Part shown: positions 27,588 to 35,847 of the stretch, piece after piece | Layout: every line of letters starts with the position of its first letter | How positions within the stretch are numbered: the first letter of the stretch is position 1 | NCBI RefSeq assembly: GCF_004745075.1 | Contig: NZ_RHFH01000002.1 | Coordinates: 62,001-126,000, forward strand | DNA length: 64,000 bases | Direction: 5' to 3' | From: Brevibacterium sp. S111 | Lineage (GTDB): Bacteria > Actinomycetota > Actinomycetes > Actinomycetales > Brevibacteriaceae | Translations under genes and position numbers: made by a program | The notes under the pieces: generated by a model | The model's input: only the letters and a program-made list of their open reading frames with translations | What the model was told of the DNA's origin: nothing | Database searches by the model: none

Positions 27588-28841
27588 TCAGGCCGGGATG
27601 ATGTTGTGCTCGGGCCCGAACGGGAACTTCGTGATGTCTTCGGACTCGTTCTCGCCGACGATGACAATGTCGTGTTCACGGTATCCGCCGGCGCCGGGCT
27701 GCCCCTCGGGGACGGTGATCATCGGCTCCATGGAAACGACCATGCCCGGTTCGATGACCGTGTCGATGTCCTCACGCAGCTCGAGCCCGGCCTCCCGACC
27801 GTAGTAGTGGCTGAGCACACCGAAGGAATGCCCATATCCGAACGTCCGGTTGGCCAGCAGCCCGTGCTCGATATAGATCTCGTTGAGTTCGGCAGCGATG
27901 TCCTTGCACACCGCCCCTGGTTTGATGAGTTCGAGGCCGCGCTTATGCACCTCGACGTTGACGTTCCACAGCTGAAGTGATCGCTCATCGGGTTCACCGT
28001 AGAAGAGCGTCCTCTCCAGCGCTGTGTAGTAGCCCGAGGGCATCGGGAAGCAGTTGAGGCTGAGGATATCGCCCTTGCGGATCTTCCGTGTCGTCGCCCA
28101 GTTGTGCGCGCCGTCGGTGTTGATTCCGGACTGGAACCACACCCAGGTGTCTCGCACCTCTTGGTCCGGGAAGGTCTTCGCGATCTCATGGACCATCGCT
28201 TCGGTGCCGATGAGAGCGACCTCGTACTCGCTGATGCCCTCGGTGATCGCGGCCTTGATCGCCTCACCGCCGAGGTCGCCGATCCGAGCACTGTGCTTGA
28301 TGACCTCGATCTCTTCGGCCGATTTGATCATCCGCTGGCGCATGGCCGCCTGTGCGACGTCGACGAGCTCGGCATCGGGGAAGGCCGCTTGGATTCGGTT
28401 GCGGTTGTCCAACGGCAGGTTGTCGTCTTCGACGCCGAGTCGGCGAGGATTGCCGATGCCGCGCTGGCGCAGACCCTCCTGGATTGCGTAGTAGTAGTTG
28501 TCGCGGCGCCAGTCAGTGTAGACGATGTTCTCGCCGTAGCTCGTCCGCCACGGCATTCCGGCGTCGATGTTCGCAGTGATGGTCACCGTGTCATCGGCGG
28601 TGACGACCATCGCATAGGACCGTCCGAAGTAGGTGAAGAGGAAGTCCGAGTAGTACTTGATGTTGTGATACGAGGTGAGGACTACTGCGTCGAGCTCTTT
28701 CTCCGCCATGATCGCACGCAGGCCGGTCAGCCGCCGCTCCATCTCCGCATCGGAGAAGGTCAACGGCGTCTTGGCCCCGTTGTGGAGGACCTTGAGGCGG
28801 TCGAGGTCGGCGACGGAGGTGCTGTCGGCAAAAGTGGTCAT
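27588..28841 (-). CDS. creatinase (creatine amidinohydrolase)
   Basis: A 417-residue M24 (pita-bread) protein whose sequence matches creatinase more closely than aminopeptidase P: TSYHNIKYYSDFL, MIKSAEEIEVIKH, FQSGINTDGAHNWATTRK, FGYGHSFGVLSHYYGREAG and SMEPMITVPEGQPGAGGYRE. Creatinase hydrolyses creatine to sarcosine and urea without metal, using active-site His and Glu residues from these segments. ATG 28841 follows AGGAG. The product sarcosine feeds the SoxBDAG operon 4 kb away, giving strong pathway support. No urease genes are visible. Confidence 0.9.
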   Translation of the reverse strand: MTTFADSTSVADLDRLKVLHNGAKTPLTFSDAEMERRLTGLRAIMAEKELDAVVLTSYHNIKYYSDFLFTYFGRSYAMVVTADDTVTITANIDAGMPWRTSYGENIVYTDWRRDNYYYAIQEGLRQRGIGNPRRLGVEDDNLPLDNRNRIQAAFPDAELVDVAQAAMRQRMIKSAEEIEVIKHSARIGDLGGEAIKAAITEGISEYEVALIGTEAMVHEIAKTFPDQEVRDTWVWFQSGINTDGAHNWATTRKIRKGDILSLNCFPMPSGYYTALERTLFYGEPDERSLQLWNVNVEVHKRGLELIKPGAVCKDIAAELNEIYIEHGLLANRTFGYGHSFGVLSHYYGREAGLELREDIDTVIEPGMVVSMEPMITVPEGQPGAGGYREHDIVIVGENESEDITKFPFGPEHNIIPA

Positions 28842-28862
28842 TGATTTCTCCTGTTCCTTGGG

Positions 28863-28889
28863 CACGGTTGCACACTTGGTCCAACCGTG
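28863..28889. promoter_or_regulatory. dyad CACGGTTG-N11-CAACCGTG upstream of creatinase
   Basis: A perfect 8-bp inverted repeat 21 bp before the creatinase ATG, in the 67-bp gap after the transporter gene. It is a candidate IclR operator; it could also act as an intergenic hairpin. Confidence 0.5.
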
Positions 28890-28908
28890 AGGGTGATTCT
28901 GCGCAGGT

Positions 28909-30258
28909 TCAGACTTCGCGCAGGGGTTTGTGGAAGGTCTCCTTGGCGCAGACGACGGCGCCGAGACAGATGGCGGCCGCAGCCATGAGATACCAGCCGG
29001 GGGCCAGGTTCGAATCGGTCAGACCGATGAGCAGTGTCGCCATGAAGGGGGCAGTGCCGCCGAACAGCGCGTTCGAGACGTTGAAACTCACCGCGAAGCC
29101 GGTGTATCGGATCCTCGTCGGGAACATCTCGGCAAGGAAGCTGGGAAGCGTCCCGTCGTTGAGCGTGAGCATCGCGCCGAGTCCGACCTCGACGAGGATG
29201 ACGACGGTGAAGCTGCCGGCGTCGAGAAGCATGAAGGCGGGAACCGTGAGGACGATGAAGGCAATGGAGGCGATGGTGAGCATCCGCTTGCGACCGAACC
29301 GGTCCGAGGCCAGCCCGGTGAGCAGGATGAAGCCGATGTAGGTCACGAGCGCGATGGTCGTGGCGATGAATGACTCGGTCGCCGCGTAGCCGAGTTCGGT
29401 TGTCAGGTACGTGGGCATGTAGGTGAGGACGACGTAGAACCCGACCGCGTTGAGCAGAACCGCGCACATCGCGATGAGGAGCGGTCGCCAGTAATCGCGG
29501 AACATCGCAAAGACGGGCGCCTTGATGACCTCGTCCTGCTGTGCGAGTTCGCGAAACGCCGGTGTGTCTTCGAGCCGAGTGCGGATGTAGCGGCCGATCA
29601 GCCCCATGGGCGCGGCGAGGAAGAACGGCAGTCTCCAGCCCCAGCTCTCCAGCTGGCCATCGCTGAGCGTGGCCGAAAGCACCGCCGCGAGCACAGAGCC
29701 CAGCAGCAGCCCCGTCGCGGTGCTGGCAGGCACCACGGCCGCATAGAGTCCGCGGCGGCGAGGAGGGGCGTATTCGACGAGGAACGCCGAAGCGCCTGCA
29801 TATTCGCCGGCGGCCGAGAAGCCCTGCACGAGACGGACGATGAGCAGCAGAACCGGGGCGAAGAAGCCTGCCATGGCATAGCTGGGCAGGAGCCCGATCG
29901 CGAAGGTCGCGACGGACATGATGAGGATCGAGATCGACAGTGCCGAACGTCGCCCGATCTTGTCACCGATGTGCCCCCAGATGAAACCGCCGATGGGACG
30001 GACGACGAAGGAGACGGCGAAGACCGCGAAGGTCGACAGCAGAGCGAGGTTGCCCTCGGAAGCGGGGAAGAAGACGAGCGCGATGGTGGTCGCAAAGTAT
30101 CCGTAGACGCCGTAGTCGAACCATTCGACGAAGTTGCCGACGAAGCTTGCGGAGACGACGCGCCGCAGGGTGCGCTTCTGTTCGAGCGTGGGCTGGGCGG
30201 GTGAAGACCCTTCGGTCTTCGCCGCATCATTGTCCTCTGGAGCGAGGTCGGACTTCAT
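28909..30258 (-). CDS. MFS transporter, MHS family, probable creatine importer
   Basis: A 449-residue protein with about 12 helices. MHS signatures are GNFVEWFDYGVYGYFATTI, GHIGDKIGRRSAL and VRLVQGFSAAGEYAGASAF. ATG 30258 follows GGAGAA; an ATG 12 bp earlier is possible. It is on the same strand as, and 67 bp upstream of, creatinase. MHS relatives move betaine, proline and other zwitterions with protons, so import of creatine is the natural proposal (inference). Confidence 0.85.
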   Translation of the reverse strand: MKSDLAPEDNDAAKTEGSSPAQPTLEQKRTLRRVVSASFVGNFVEWFDYGVYGYFATTIALVFFPASEGNLALLSTFAVFAVSFVVRPIGGFIWGHIGDKIGRRSALSISILIMSVATFAIGLLPSYAMAGFFAPVLLLIVRLVQGFSAAGEYAGASAFLVEYAPPRRRGLYAAVVPASTATGLLLGSVLAAVLSATLSDGQLESWGWRLPFFLAAPMGLIGRYIRTRLEDTPAFRELAQQDEVIKAPVFAMFRDYWRPLLIAMCAVLLNAVGFYVVLTYMPTYLTTELGYAATESFIATTIALVTYIGFILLTGLASDRFGRKRMLTIASIAFIVLTVPAFMLLDAGSFTVVILVEVGLGAMLTLNDGTLPSFLAEMFPTRIRYTGFAVSFNVSNALFGGTAPFMATLLIGLTDSNLAPGWYLMAAAAICLGAVVCAKETFHKPLREV

Positions 30259-30297
30259 TGTCTTCTCCATCGTCGTGAACGGTGACGCTTCGACCAT

Positions 30298-30325
30298 GTT
30301 GCATTCTTTACAACGTGGTTGCATT
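30298..30325. promoter_or_regulatory. paired GTTGCATT repeats upstream of the MHS transporter
   Basis: GTTGCATT occurs at 30298-30305 and 30318-30325 (20 bp apart). The first copy also forms an imperfect inverted repeat GTTGCA-N5-TACAAC, similar to the core of the creatinase dyad (GTTGCA..CTT). Probable regulator site or promoter. Confidence 0.4.
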
Positions 30326-30387
30326 AAAGGCTATTGCGTCACCGGTCCCCGGTCAAGAGATTTTTCCCGGCAATGCGCAGAAGGCAT

Positions 30388-30430
30388 GCGAAAGGCCCCG
30401 CCGGACCGCATGTCCGACGGGGCCTTTCGC
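30388..30430. terminator. strong hairpin after the ETF-cytochrome operon
   Basis: GCGAAAGGCCCCG (30388-30400) pairs perfectly with CGGGGCCTTTCGC (30418-30430), with an inner GGAC/GTCC pair. It lies 51 bp beyond the stop of the cytochrome gene, so it most likely ends the etfBA-cytochrome transcript. Confidence 0.7.
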
Positions 30431-30481
30431 CTGTGAGTCCCAGCCCTCCGGTGCCGCGGCACCGGGATCGGGCGCTTCCGC

Positions 30482-32902
30482 CTACCTGCTCGAGACGCGC
30501 CCGAAGAGGTTCGCGATCGGTGCCAGCAGCAGCGGCCTGGCCGCGAACCACCCGGCCACAACCACGACCATGGCCACGATGAACCAGATCAGCCCGGCCC
30601 ATCCGACCACGTCGGTTCCCGCGAACATGTAGCCGAGGTTCTGTCGCAGTCCGGTCGTGAACACGAGGAACACGTGGACGAGGATGAAGAACACGAAGAA
30701 CAGCATCGTCGGGAAGTGGATCGCCCGAGCCAGCGGCGCCGGGTAGATCTTGTTCAGCGTCGAAGCGTCCTTCGGCCACCATTCGCTCATGCGCACGCCC
30801 GTGATCGCTGCCAGAGGCGCGGCGATGAACACGACGATGAAGTACATGAGCTGTTGGAGCGCGTTGTAGTTGACCCACGCGTCTTCCATCGGCCATTCCA
30901 TCGTCGCGTACTGCAGCATCGCCGACAGAGCATTCGGGAACACTTCCCAACTGGTCGGCACGATGCGCGCCCAGTGTCCGGAGACGAAGAGCAGCACCAC
31001 GAAGACGACACCGTTGGCCAACCACAGCAGGTCGAGACCCGTGTGCAGCCAGAGGTTGATGCTGACCTTCTTCCCGCCCTTCTTCGGGGTGTAGAACGCC
31101 GGCGGCTTCTGCTGATGGCGCACCTGCAGACCCGAGCGGATGATGAGCACCATGAAGAAGATGTTGAGGAAGTGCGTCCACCGCACCCAGCCCGGGAAGC
31201 CCGGATCAACGAAGTCCGGGATGTGGTATTCGCCCGGGTAGCGTTCGAGGAACTCGGGCACGCCCGGCAGAGTCGTGACTCCGCGCGCGGCGAGGATGAG
31301 GATTCCGGCCACGACGATGAGTCCGCCGAGCCCCAGCCCGACGAGCTTGGACCACTGTCCCAGCGACTTCGAACCGATCATTACCGGTTCCTTCTTCGCT
31401 GCAGGCTTCGCCGAGGCAGTACTGGCCGAACCAGAAGACGCGGCCTTCGCAGCCGGTGCCGATTTTGCGGCCGGCTTGTCCGCGGCGCGTGCCGCGGACT
31501 GCTCCGACGACTTCGCGGCGGGCTTGGCCATCGGCTTGCGCTGCGTGGGTTTGGCCGTGGCCTTGGCTGCTGGCTTGCCCATGGGTTGGCGCTGCGCGGG
31601 CTTCTTCTCGGTCGCGTCGGAGGACTTCACCGAACTCGCCGAGGCGGCTCCCGCTGCGGCGGCACCTGCACCGGCGGCGGCTCCCGCACCTGCGGCGGCC
31701 GCACCGGCGCCTACGCCGCCGATGCCGGTGCGTCGGCCCTGGGGCTTCTTCTCGCCCGATTCGTCACCGGGGGTCGGCTTCGAGTCCTGCTTCGTCTCAG
31801 CGGTCGACTGCGCATCATCGGCAGGCTTGTCTGCCTGAGCCGATGCGGTGTCGGTCGAGGGCGAATCTGCCGCGTCTCCCGGTGCCGAAGCGGAGGCTGG
31901 CTGCCCGGCTCCGGCAGTCTTCACTGCCGTTGCGGGGGCAAAGCCTTCCGGCGGCCAGGGGTCTCCCCCGGCGGTGCGGGGGAGTCCGCGGCGCAGCGGA
32001 ACGTCCGAGAGCTCTCCGGAGCCCGAACCGCTCGCGGCGGCTGCGGCAGCACCGGCGCCTGCTGCAGCGGCGCCTGCTGCGGCAGCTGCAGGAGCCGCGG
32101 ACGACGACTCGGAGGCGGAATCGGCTGAGGTGTCAGCTGAAGCGGTTTCGGCAGAGTCGGCCTGCGCTGCGGTGTCGTCCGCGGCCCGGTCGACGGGCGC
32201 AGCCGCTGCCGGAGCGGCGGCGCCGGCGGACGTGCCTCCTGCGGCCTTGACCCCGGCAGGCGCAAAGCCTTCCGGCGGCCAGGGCTCTCCGCCTTCGACA
32301 CGGGGCAGACCACGACGCAGCGGAACCTCGCTCGCGGCCGCAGGTGCAGCCTCGGCGGCAGGTTCGGCCGACGATTCGGCTTCGACCGATTCGGTTTCTG
32401 CGCCGGTCGCAGCGGTCGCAACGGCGGCTCCGGCGCCGACGGTTGCAGCGGCTGCAGCCGGAGCTGCGGACGCCGACTCTTCGGTCGGCTCGTCGGCTTC
32501 TTCGGTCGGTTCATCGCTCGGGGTCTCAGCCTCGACGTCCGAGTCGGCAGCGGATGCCGCAGACGCGCCGGTGGCTTTCACTCCGGCAGGAGCGTGACCC
32601 TCCGGCGGCCATGGTTCGCCGCCTTCGACGCGTGGCAGCCCACGACGCAGCGGAACCTCGACGGACTCAGCGGCAGTCGACTCAGCGGCCACCGGCTCAG
32701 CGGCAGTCTGCTCAACGTCGGTCGTCTCGGGCTCGGCCGCCTCGGCGGGGGAACCTTCATCCAGTTCCTCCGACTCGGACGTCGCCGCGATCCACGATGC
32801 GCCCTCTTCCAAGGGCTCACCGACGGTGCCCTCCGGGGGCCAGGGGTCACCACCTTCGACCCGGGGCAGGCCCGAGCGCAGTGAACTGGAATAGGTCGCC
32901 AT
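30482..32902 (-). CDS. ETF-linked membrane cytochrome b-like protein with repeated N-terminal motif
   Basis: An 806-residue protein in two halves. Residues 1-510 are low-complexity (Ala/Glu/Ser-rich, then Ala/Lys/Pro-rich at 425-505). They carry four copies of an 18-residue motif: 8-25 ([18 protein letters not shown]), 85-102, 195-212 and 303-320. Residues 520-806 hold five or six predicted helices with His577, His620, His729 and His743 in or near helices, resembling b-type cytochrome subunits of formate dehydrogenase, hydrogenase or thiosulfate reductase. The gene follows etfA with a 1-bp gap. I infer a membrane electron outlet for ETF, perhaps to quinone, with the repeats as docking peptides. 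The fold call is moderate; the role is inference. Confidence 0.7.
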   Translation of the reverse strand: MATYSSSLRSGLPRVEGGDPWPPEGTVGEPLEEGASWIAATSESEELDEGSPAEAAEPETTDVEQTAAEPVAAESTAAESVEVPLRRGLPRVEGGEPWPPEGHAPAGVKATGASAASAADSDVEAETPSDEPTEEADEPTEESASAAPAAAAATVGAGAAVATAATGAETESVEAESSAEPAAEAAPAAASEVPLRRGLPRVEGGEPWPPEGFAPAGVKAAGGTSAGAAAPAAAAPVDRAADDTAAQADSAETASADTSADSASESSSAAPAAAAAGAAAAGAGAAAAAASGSGSGELSDVPLRRGLPRTAGGDPWPPEGFAPATAVKTAGAGQPASASAPGDAADSPSTDTASAQADKPADDAQSTAETKQDSKPTPGDESGEKKPQGRRTGIGGVGAGAAAAGAGAAAGAGAAAAGAASASSVKSSDATEKKPAQRQPMGKPAAKATAKPTQRKPMAKPAAKSSEQSAARAADKPAAKSAPAAKAASSGSASTASAKPAAKKEPVMIGSKSLGQWSKLVGLGLGGLIVVAGILILAARGVTTLPGVPEFLERYPGEYHIPDFVDPGFPGWVRWTHFLNIFFMVLIIRSGLQVRHQQKPPAFYTPKKGGKKVSINLWLHTGLDLLWLANGVVFVVLLFVSGHWARIVPTSWEVFPNALSAMLQYATMEWPMEDAWVNYNALQQLMYFIVVFIAAPLAAITGVRMSEWWPKDASTLNKIYPAPLARAIHFPTMLFFVFFILVHVFLVFTTGLRQNLGYMFAGTDVVGWAGLIWFIVAMVVVVAGWFAARPLLLAPIANLFGRVSSR

Positions 32903-32903
32903 A

Positions 32904-33884
32904 TCAGGACTTGTTTTCGTTCAGTGTTTCGATCGCCTGCGGAACGACCTTGAACAGGTCGCCCACGACGCCGAAGTCGGCGATGTCGAAGATCGGAGCT
33001 TCGGCATCCTTGTTGACCGCGACGATGGTCTTCGATGTCTGCATGCCGGCCTTGTGCTGGATCGCGCCCGAGATGCCGAGTGCCACATAGAGCTGCGGGG
33101 ACACGGAGACACCGGTCTGGCCGACCTGATGCGACTGCGCGATGTAACCGGCATCGACGGCCGCACGCGAAGCACCGACAGCGGCACCGAGGACGTCGGC
33201 GAATTCGCCGACGAGTTCGAACGACTCTTCCGAGCCGACGCCGCGACCGCCGGAGACGACCTTCTGCGCACCGCGCAGTTCGGGCCGCGAGGAGGTCTCG
33301 ACGATGGCTTCGAACGAATCGATCGAGGCGGCACGCTTGCCGGAATCGGCGACCTCGAGGGCCTGCGTGTTCTCAGGCTGGGCTTCCGCACGGGTCTCGA
33401 TCGCACCGAGGCGCACCGTGATGACGGGAGCGCCGAAGGTCGGAGCCGACGAGGCGGTGTAGCCGCCGCCGTAGACAGAGTGATTGGCCACGATGCCTTC
33501 GGAGTCGCGCTCGACGCCGATCGCGTCGACGGACACGGCCGAACCGCTGCGCACCGCGAACCGGCCGGCGATGTCGCGGCCGTCAAGGGTGTTGGGCACG
33601 AGCACTGCGTCGGGGGCGGTGAGCTCGGCGGCCGAAGCGACAGCATCGACGGCGGAGTTGCCGAGGTTGCCTTCGGCGACTTCTGCGGTCAGGGTCGCTG
33701 TGGCACCGAGTTCGGCGGCCTTCTGCGCCGCGGCATCGGCACCGCCGGAAGCGGAGAGGACGAGCGCGACGGGCGAGCCGATCTCAGAGGCGCCGCCGAG
33801 CAGTTCGGCGGCCGGCTTCTCCAGCTGGCCTTCGGCATCGGCGGTGAGGACGACGAGAATGGAGTCCTGCGGGAATTCTGACAT
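32904..33884 (-). CDS. etfA: electron transfer flavoprotein alpha subunit
   Basis: A 326-residue ETF alpha chain. The C-terminal FAD domain shows [43 protein letters not shown]-type sequence and [20 protein letters not shown], all typical. ETF takes electrons from acyl-CoA and related dehydrogenases. It lies 11 bp after etfB and 1 bp before the cytochrome gene, so all three are co-transcribed. Confidence 0.95.
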   Translation of the reverse strand: MSEFPQDSILVVLTADAEGQLEKPAAELLGGASEIGSPVALVLSASGGADAAAQKAAELGATATLTAEVAEGNLGNSAVDAVASAAELTAPDAVLVPNTLDGRDIAGRFAVRSGSAVSVDAIGVERDSEGIVANHSVYGGGYTASSAPTFGAPVITVRLGAIETRAEAQPENTQALEVADSGKRAASIDSFEAIVETSSRPELRGAQKVVSGGRGVGSEESFELVGEFADVLGAAVGASRAAVDAGYIAQSHQVGQTGVSVSPQLYVALGISGAIQHKAGMQTSKTIVAVNKDAEAPIFDIADFGVVGDLFKVVPQAIETLNENKS

Positions 33885-33895
33885 GACGATTCTCC

Positions 33896-34672
33896 TTAGG
33901 CCAGACGGTTCTTGGTGAGGTACTCGGCGAGCTCGGCGCCGCCATTGCCTTCGTCGACGACCTTCTCGCCGGCTTCGCGCGGCGGCTTCTCAGCGACGCT
34001 GACCATGATCGAGCGAGCCACGGACTGGTCCTCGGCATCGATGCCCAGATCGGACAGGCCGATGACCTCGAAGGGCTTCTTCTTCGCGGCCATGATGCCC
34101 TTGAAGTTCGGGAAGCGGGCTTCGGGCAGCGCCTCGGTGATCGAGATGACGGCGGGCAGTTCGGCCGAGACCTGCTGATTGCCGCCTTCGATCGCGCGGG
34201 AGCCCGAGACCTTGCCGTCGGTCAGTTCGACGGTCGCCAGGCCGGTCACGTGCGGGTAGTCGAGGTGCTCGGCGAGCATCGCCGGCATCATGCCGCCGTT
34301 GCCGTCGGTGGAGACGTTGCCGGTGACGACGAGATCGTATTCGCCGCGGCGGATGGCGGCGGCGAGCACCTCGGCGGTCAGACCGAGATCGGCACCGGCC
34401 AGGCCCTCGTCGGCGACATGCACGGCGTTGTCGCCGCCCATGGCCAGACCCTTGCGGATCGTGGCGGTCGCGGTGTCCGGCGACATCGAGATGACGGTCA
34501 CCTCGGTGTCGCTGTCGCTGTCCTTGTGTGCCAGTGCGACCTCGAGGGCGCGCTCACCGATCTCATCGAGGACGGCTTCCGAGGCACCGCGATCGGCAAG
34601 CCCGGTTTCCAAGTTCAGTTTCCGGTCACCGTACGTATCCGGGACCTCTTTGACCAATACCGCGATCTTCAA
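33896..34672 (-). CDS. etfB: electron transfer flavoprotein beta subunit
   Basis: A 258-residue ETF beta chain. [15 protein letters not shown] opens the protein. [19 protein letters not shown] and the AMP-binding [20 protein letters not shown] follow, then the recognition-loop segment [20 protein letters not shown]. First gene of the etfB-etfA-cytochrome operon. Its promoter region carries two dyads (34711-34726 and 34804-34817). Confidence 0.95.
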   Translation of the reverse strand: MKIAVLVKEVPDTYGDRKLNLETGLADRGASEAVLDEIGERALEVALAHKDSDSDTEVTVISMSPDTATATIRKGLAMGGDNAVHVADEGLAGADLGLTAEVLAAAIRRGEYDLVVTGNVSTDGNGGMMPAMLAEHLDYPHVTGLATVELTDGKVSGSRAIEGGNQQVSAELPAVISITEALPEARFPNFKGIMAAKKKPFEVIGLSDLGIDAEDQSVARSIMVSVAEKPPREAGEKVVDEGNGGAELAEYLTKNRLA

Positions 34673-34710
34673 GGATGACTCCTTAGTTTCGTGAAGCAGT
34701 TGGGCTGCAG

Positions 34711-34726
34711 TGAGACTTCTGTCTCA
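34711..34726. promoter_or_regulatory. dyad TGAGAC-TTCT-GTCTCA at the etfB promoter
   Basis: A perfect 6-bp inverted repeat 39 bp upstream of etfB, overlapping a -10-like TTATGA on the minus strand. A repressor bound here would cover the promoter. Confidence 0.45.
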
Positions 34727-34972
34727 TAATCTACAGGTGGCTGTTTGTCGACGGTTAACCGGGTCCGGCCGGATCCGATCATCTCTTCAGTCACCAATGG
34801 TACGTGGTACGCACCACAGACATCCTCGTTACTGTACGAACGATCGACAGAATTTGTCCAATGCCTCGGACCGCGGCCCCACTTCCCCGCTTCCGCGCAC
34901 CGGCCCGTTTCCCCGCACCTCGCAGACGCCCGAGCCTTCCCGGTGTGGCGCAGAACCCTCGCCGAGGCGGGG

Positions 34973-35033
34973 CTCTAGAATCGAGGAGGGACTCTAGAAT
35001 GGGGTCAGACCGACAGGACACGGTCAGACCGAC
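34973..35033. repeat. two pairs of direct repeats upstream of the Lrp gene
   Basis: CTCTAGAAT is repeated with 19-bp spacing and GGTCAGACCGAC with 19-bp spacing. Equal spacing of about two helical turns is what a multimeric Lrp/AsnC protein would contact on one face. Confidence 0.45.
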
Positions 35034-35102
35034 CCTTGCCTCCCGGTGCCGATCCGAACCCGGGCGGACAGGACGCGAACATCAACGGTGAAGGAGCGCC
35101 CC

Positions 35103-35558
35103 GTGGCTTTCGACCTCGACGACATCGACCGCAGCATCATCGCTGCCCTCGTCGAGGATTCGCGCCTGAGTGTGCGCCAGCTGGCCGAGCGCGTCCACAT
35201 CTCCCGCTCGGCGGCGCACAAGCGCTTCACCACCCTCGTCGAATCGGGTGCGATCAGGAAATTCACCGCCGAGGTGGACCGCCGCGCCCTCGGCATGACC
35301 GTGACCGCGGTCGTCGTCGTCAAGATCGGCGAGCGCCCCTGGCCGCAGGTCCGCGACGATCTGGCCGAACTGCCGTTCGTCGAGAAGGTCCAAGCCGTCA
35401 GCGGCGACATCGACGCCCTGGTCACGGTCAACGCCCCGGACAATACGGCACTCTCACAGGTCATTCTGCGCCGGATCCACGAGGTGCCCGGCGTCGTGTC
35501 CTCCCGCTCGCTGCTCATCCTCGACGAGGCCGAGGGACACAGGCCCGGCGCCGGCTGA
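35103..35558 (+). CDS. Lrp/AsnC family transcriptional regulator
   Basis: A 151-residue protein. The HTH is LDDIDRSIIAALVEDSRLSV then RQLAERVHISRSAAHKRF (residues 5-45). A RAM/ActR effector domain follows (about 65-140, VVVVKIGERPWPQVRDDLAE and VQAVSGDIDALVTVN). GTG 35103 follows AAGGAG. Family members respond to amino acids. Its target is unknown; the divergent etf operon is the nearest candidate, and the branched-chain dehydrogenase operon at 39 kb is another. Confidence 0.9.
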   Translation: MAFDLDDIDRSIIAALVEDSRLSVRQLAERVHISRSAAHKRFTTLVESGAIRKFTAEVDRRALGMTVTAVVVVKIGERPWPQVRDDLAELPFVEKVQAVSGDIDALVTVNAPDNTALSQVILRRIHEVPGVVSSRSLLILDEAEGHRPGAG

Positions 35559-35847
35559 GCGATTCACCGGCTACGACTCACCGGCAGGGCGACTCACAGA
35601 CAGGGCATCGGCCCCGCAGATGAACCGTGCGGTGAATCGTCGAAGCCCTCGACACCGGAATTTGCGCCGAGGGCTCCATGACGTGAAACAGAGAGAATCA
35701 CCACCATCGTGTCCAACACTTCAAGCCAGCGTGTCAACCGCCTTAGGCAAGACCGATGTTTCGTAATTCTCATAGGCTAGCCTAACCCGCAGCACGGCAA
35801 CGCACAACAGGTCGTCGGCAACTATTTTCCCGAGACCGGCCGAATCC
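35559..35847. other. 289-bp intergenic region with an iron-box-like site
   Basis: It lies between the 3' ends of convergent genes, where promoters are not expected, yet it contains a DtxR/IdeR-like box at 35772-35790. No open frame of convincing quality is seen on either strand. Confidence 0.5.
35772..35790. promoter_or_regulatory. DtxR/IdeR iron-box-like site
   Basis: ATAGGCTAGCCTAACCCGC matches 14 of 19 positions of the classical box TTAGGTTAGCCTAACCTAA, including the central GCCTAACC. It sits between convergent genes with no start codon nearby, so it may control a small RNA. Confidence 0.5.

Larger units (their letters stand above)
34673..35102. other. 430-bp regulatory region between etfB and the Lrp gene
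   Basis: No gene is seen. It contains dyads TGAGAC-TTCT-GTCTCA (34711-34726) and GTGGT-ACGC-ACCAC (34804-34817) near etfB. Close to the Lrp gene are direct repeats CTCTAGAAT (34973-34981, 34992-35000) and GGTCAGACCGAC (35003-35014, 35022-35033). The repeats are probably binding sites for Lrp or another regulator. Confidence 0.5.

Noticed and set aside
30482-32902. Ala-rich N-terminal half of the cytochrome protein as a mis-called shadow frame
   Set aside because: Four near-identical 18-residue motifs at regular intervals in this frame, and continuity into a clear membrane domain, show it is translated.
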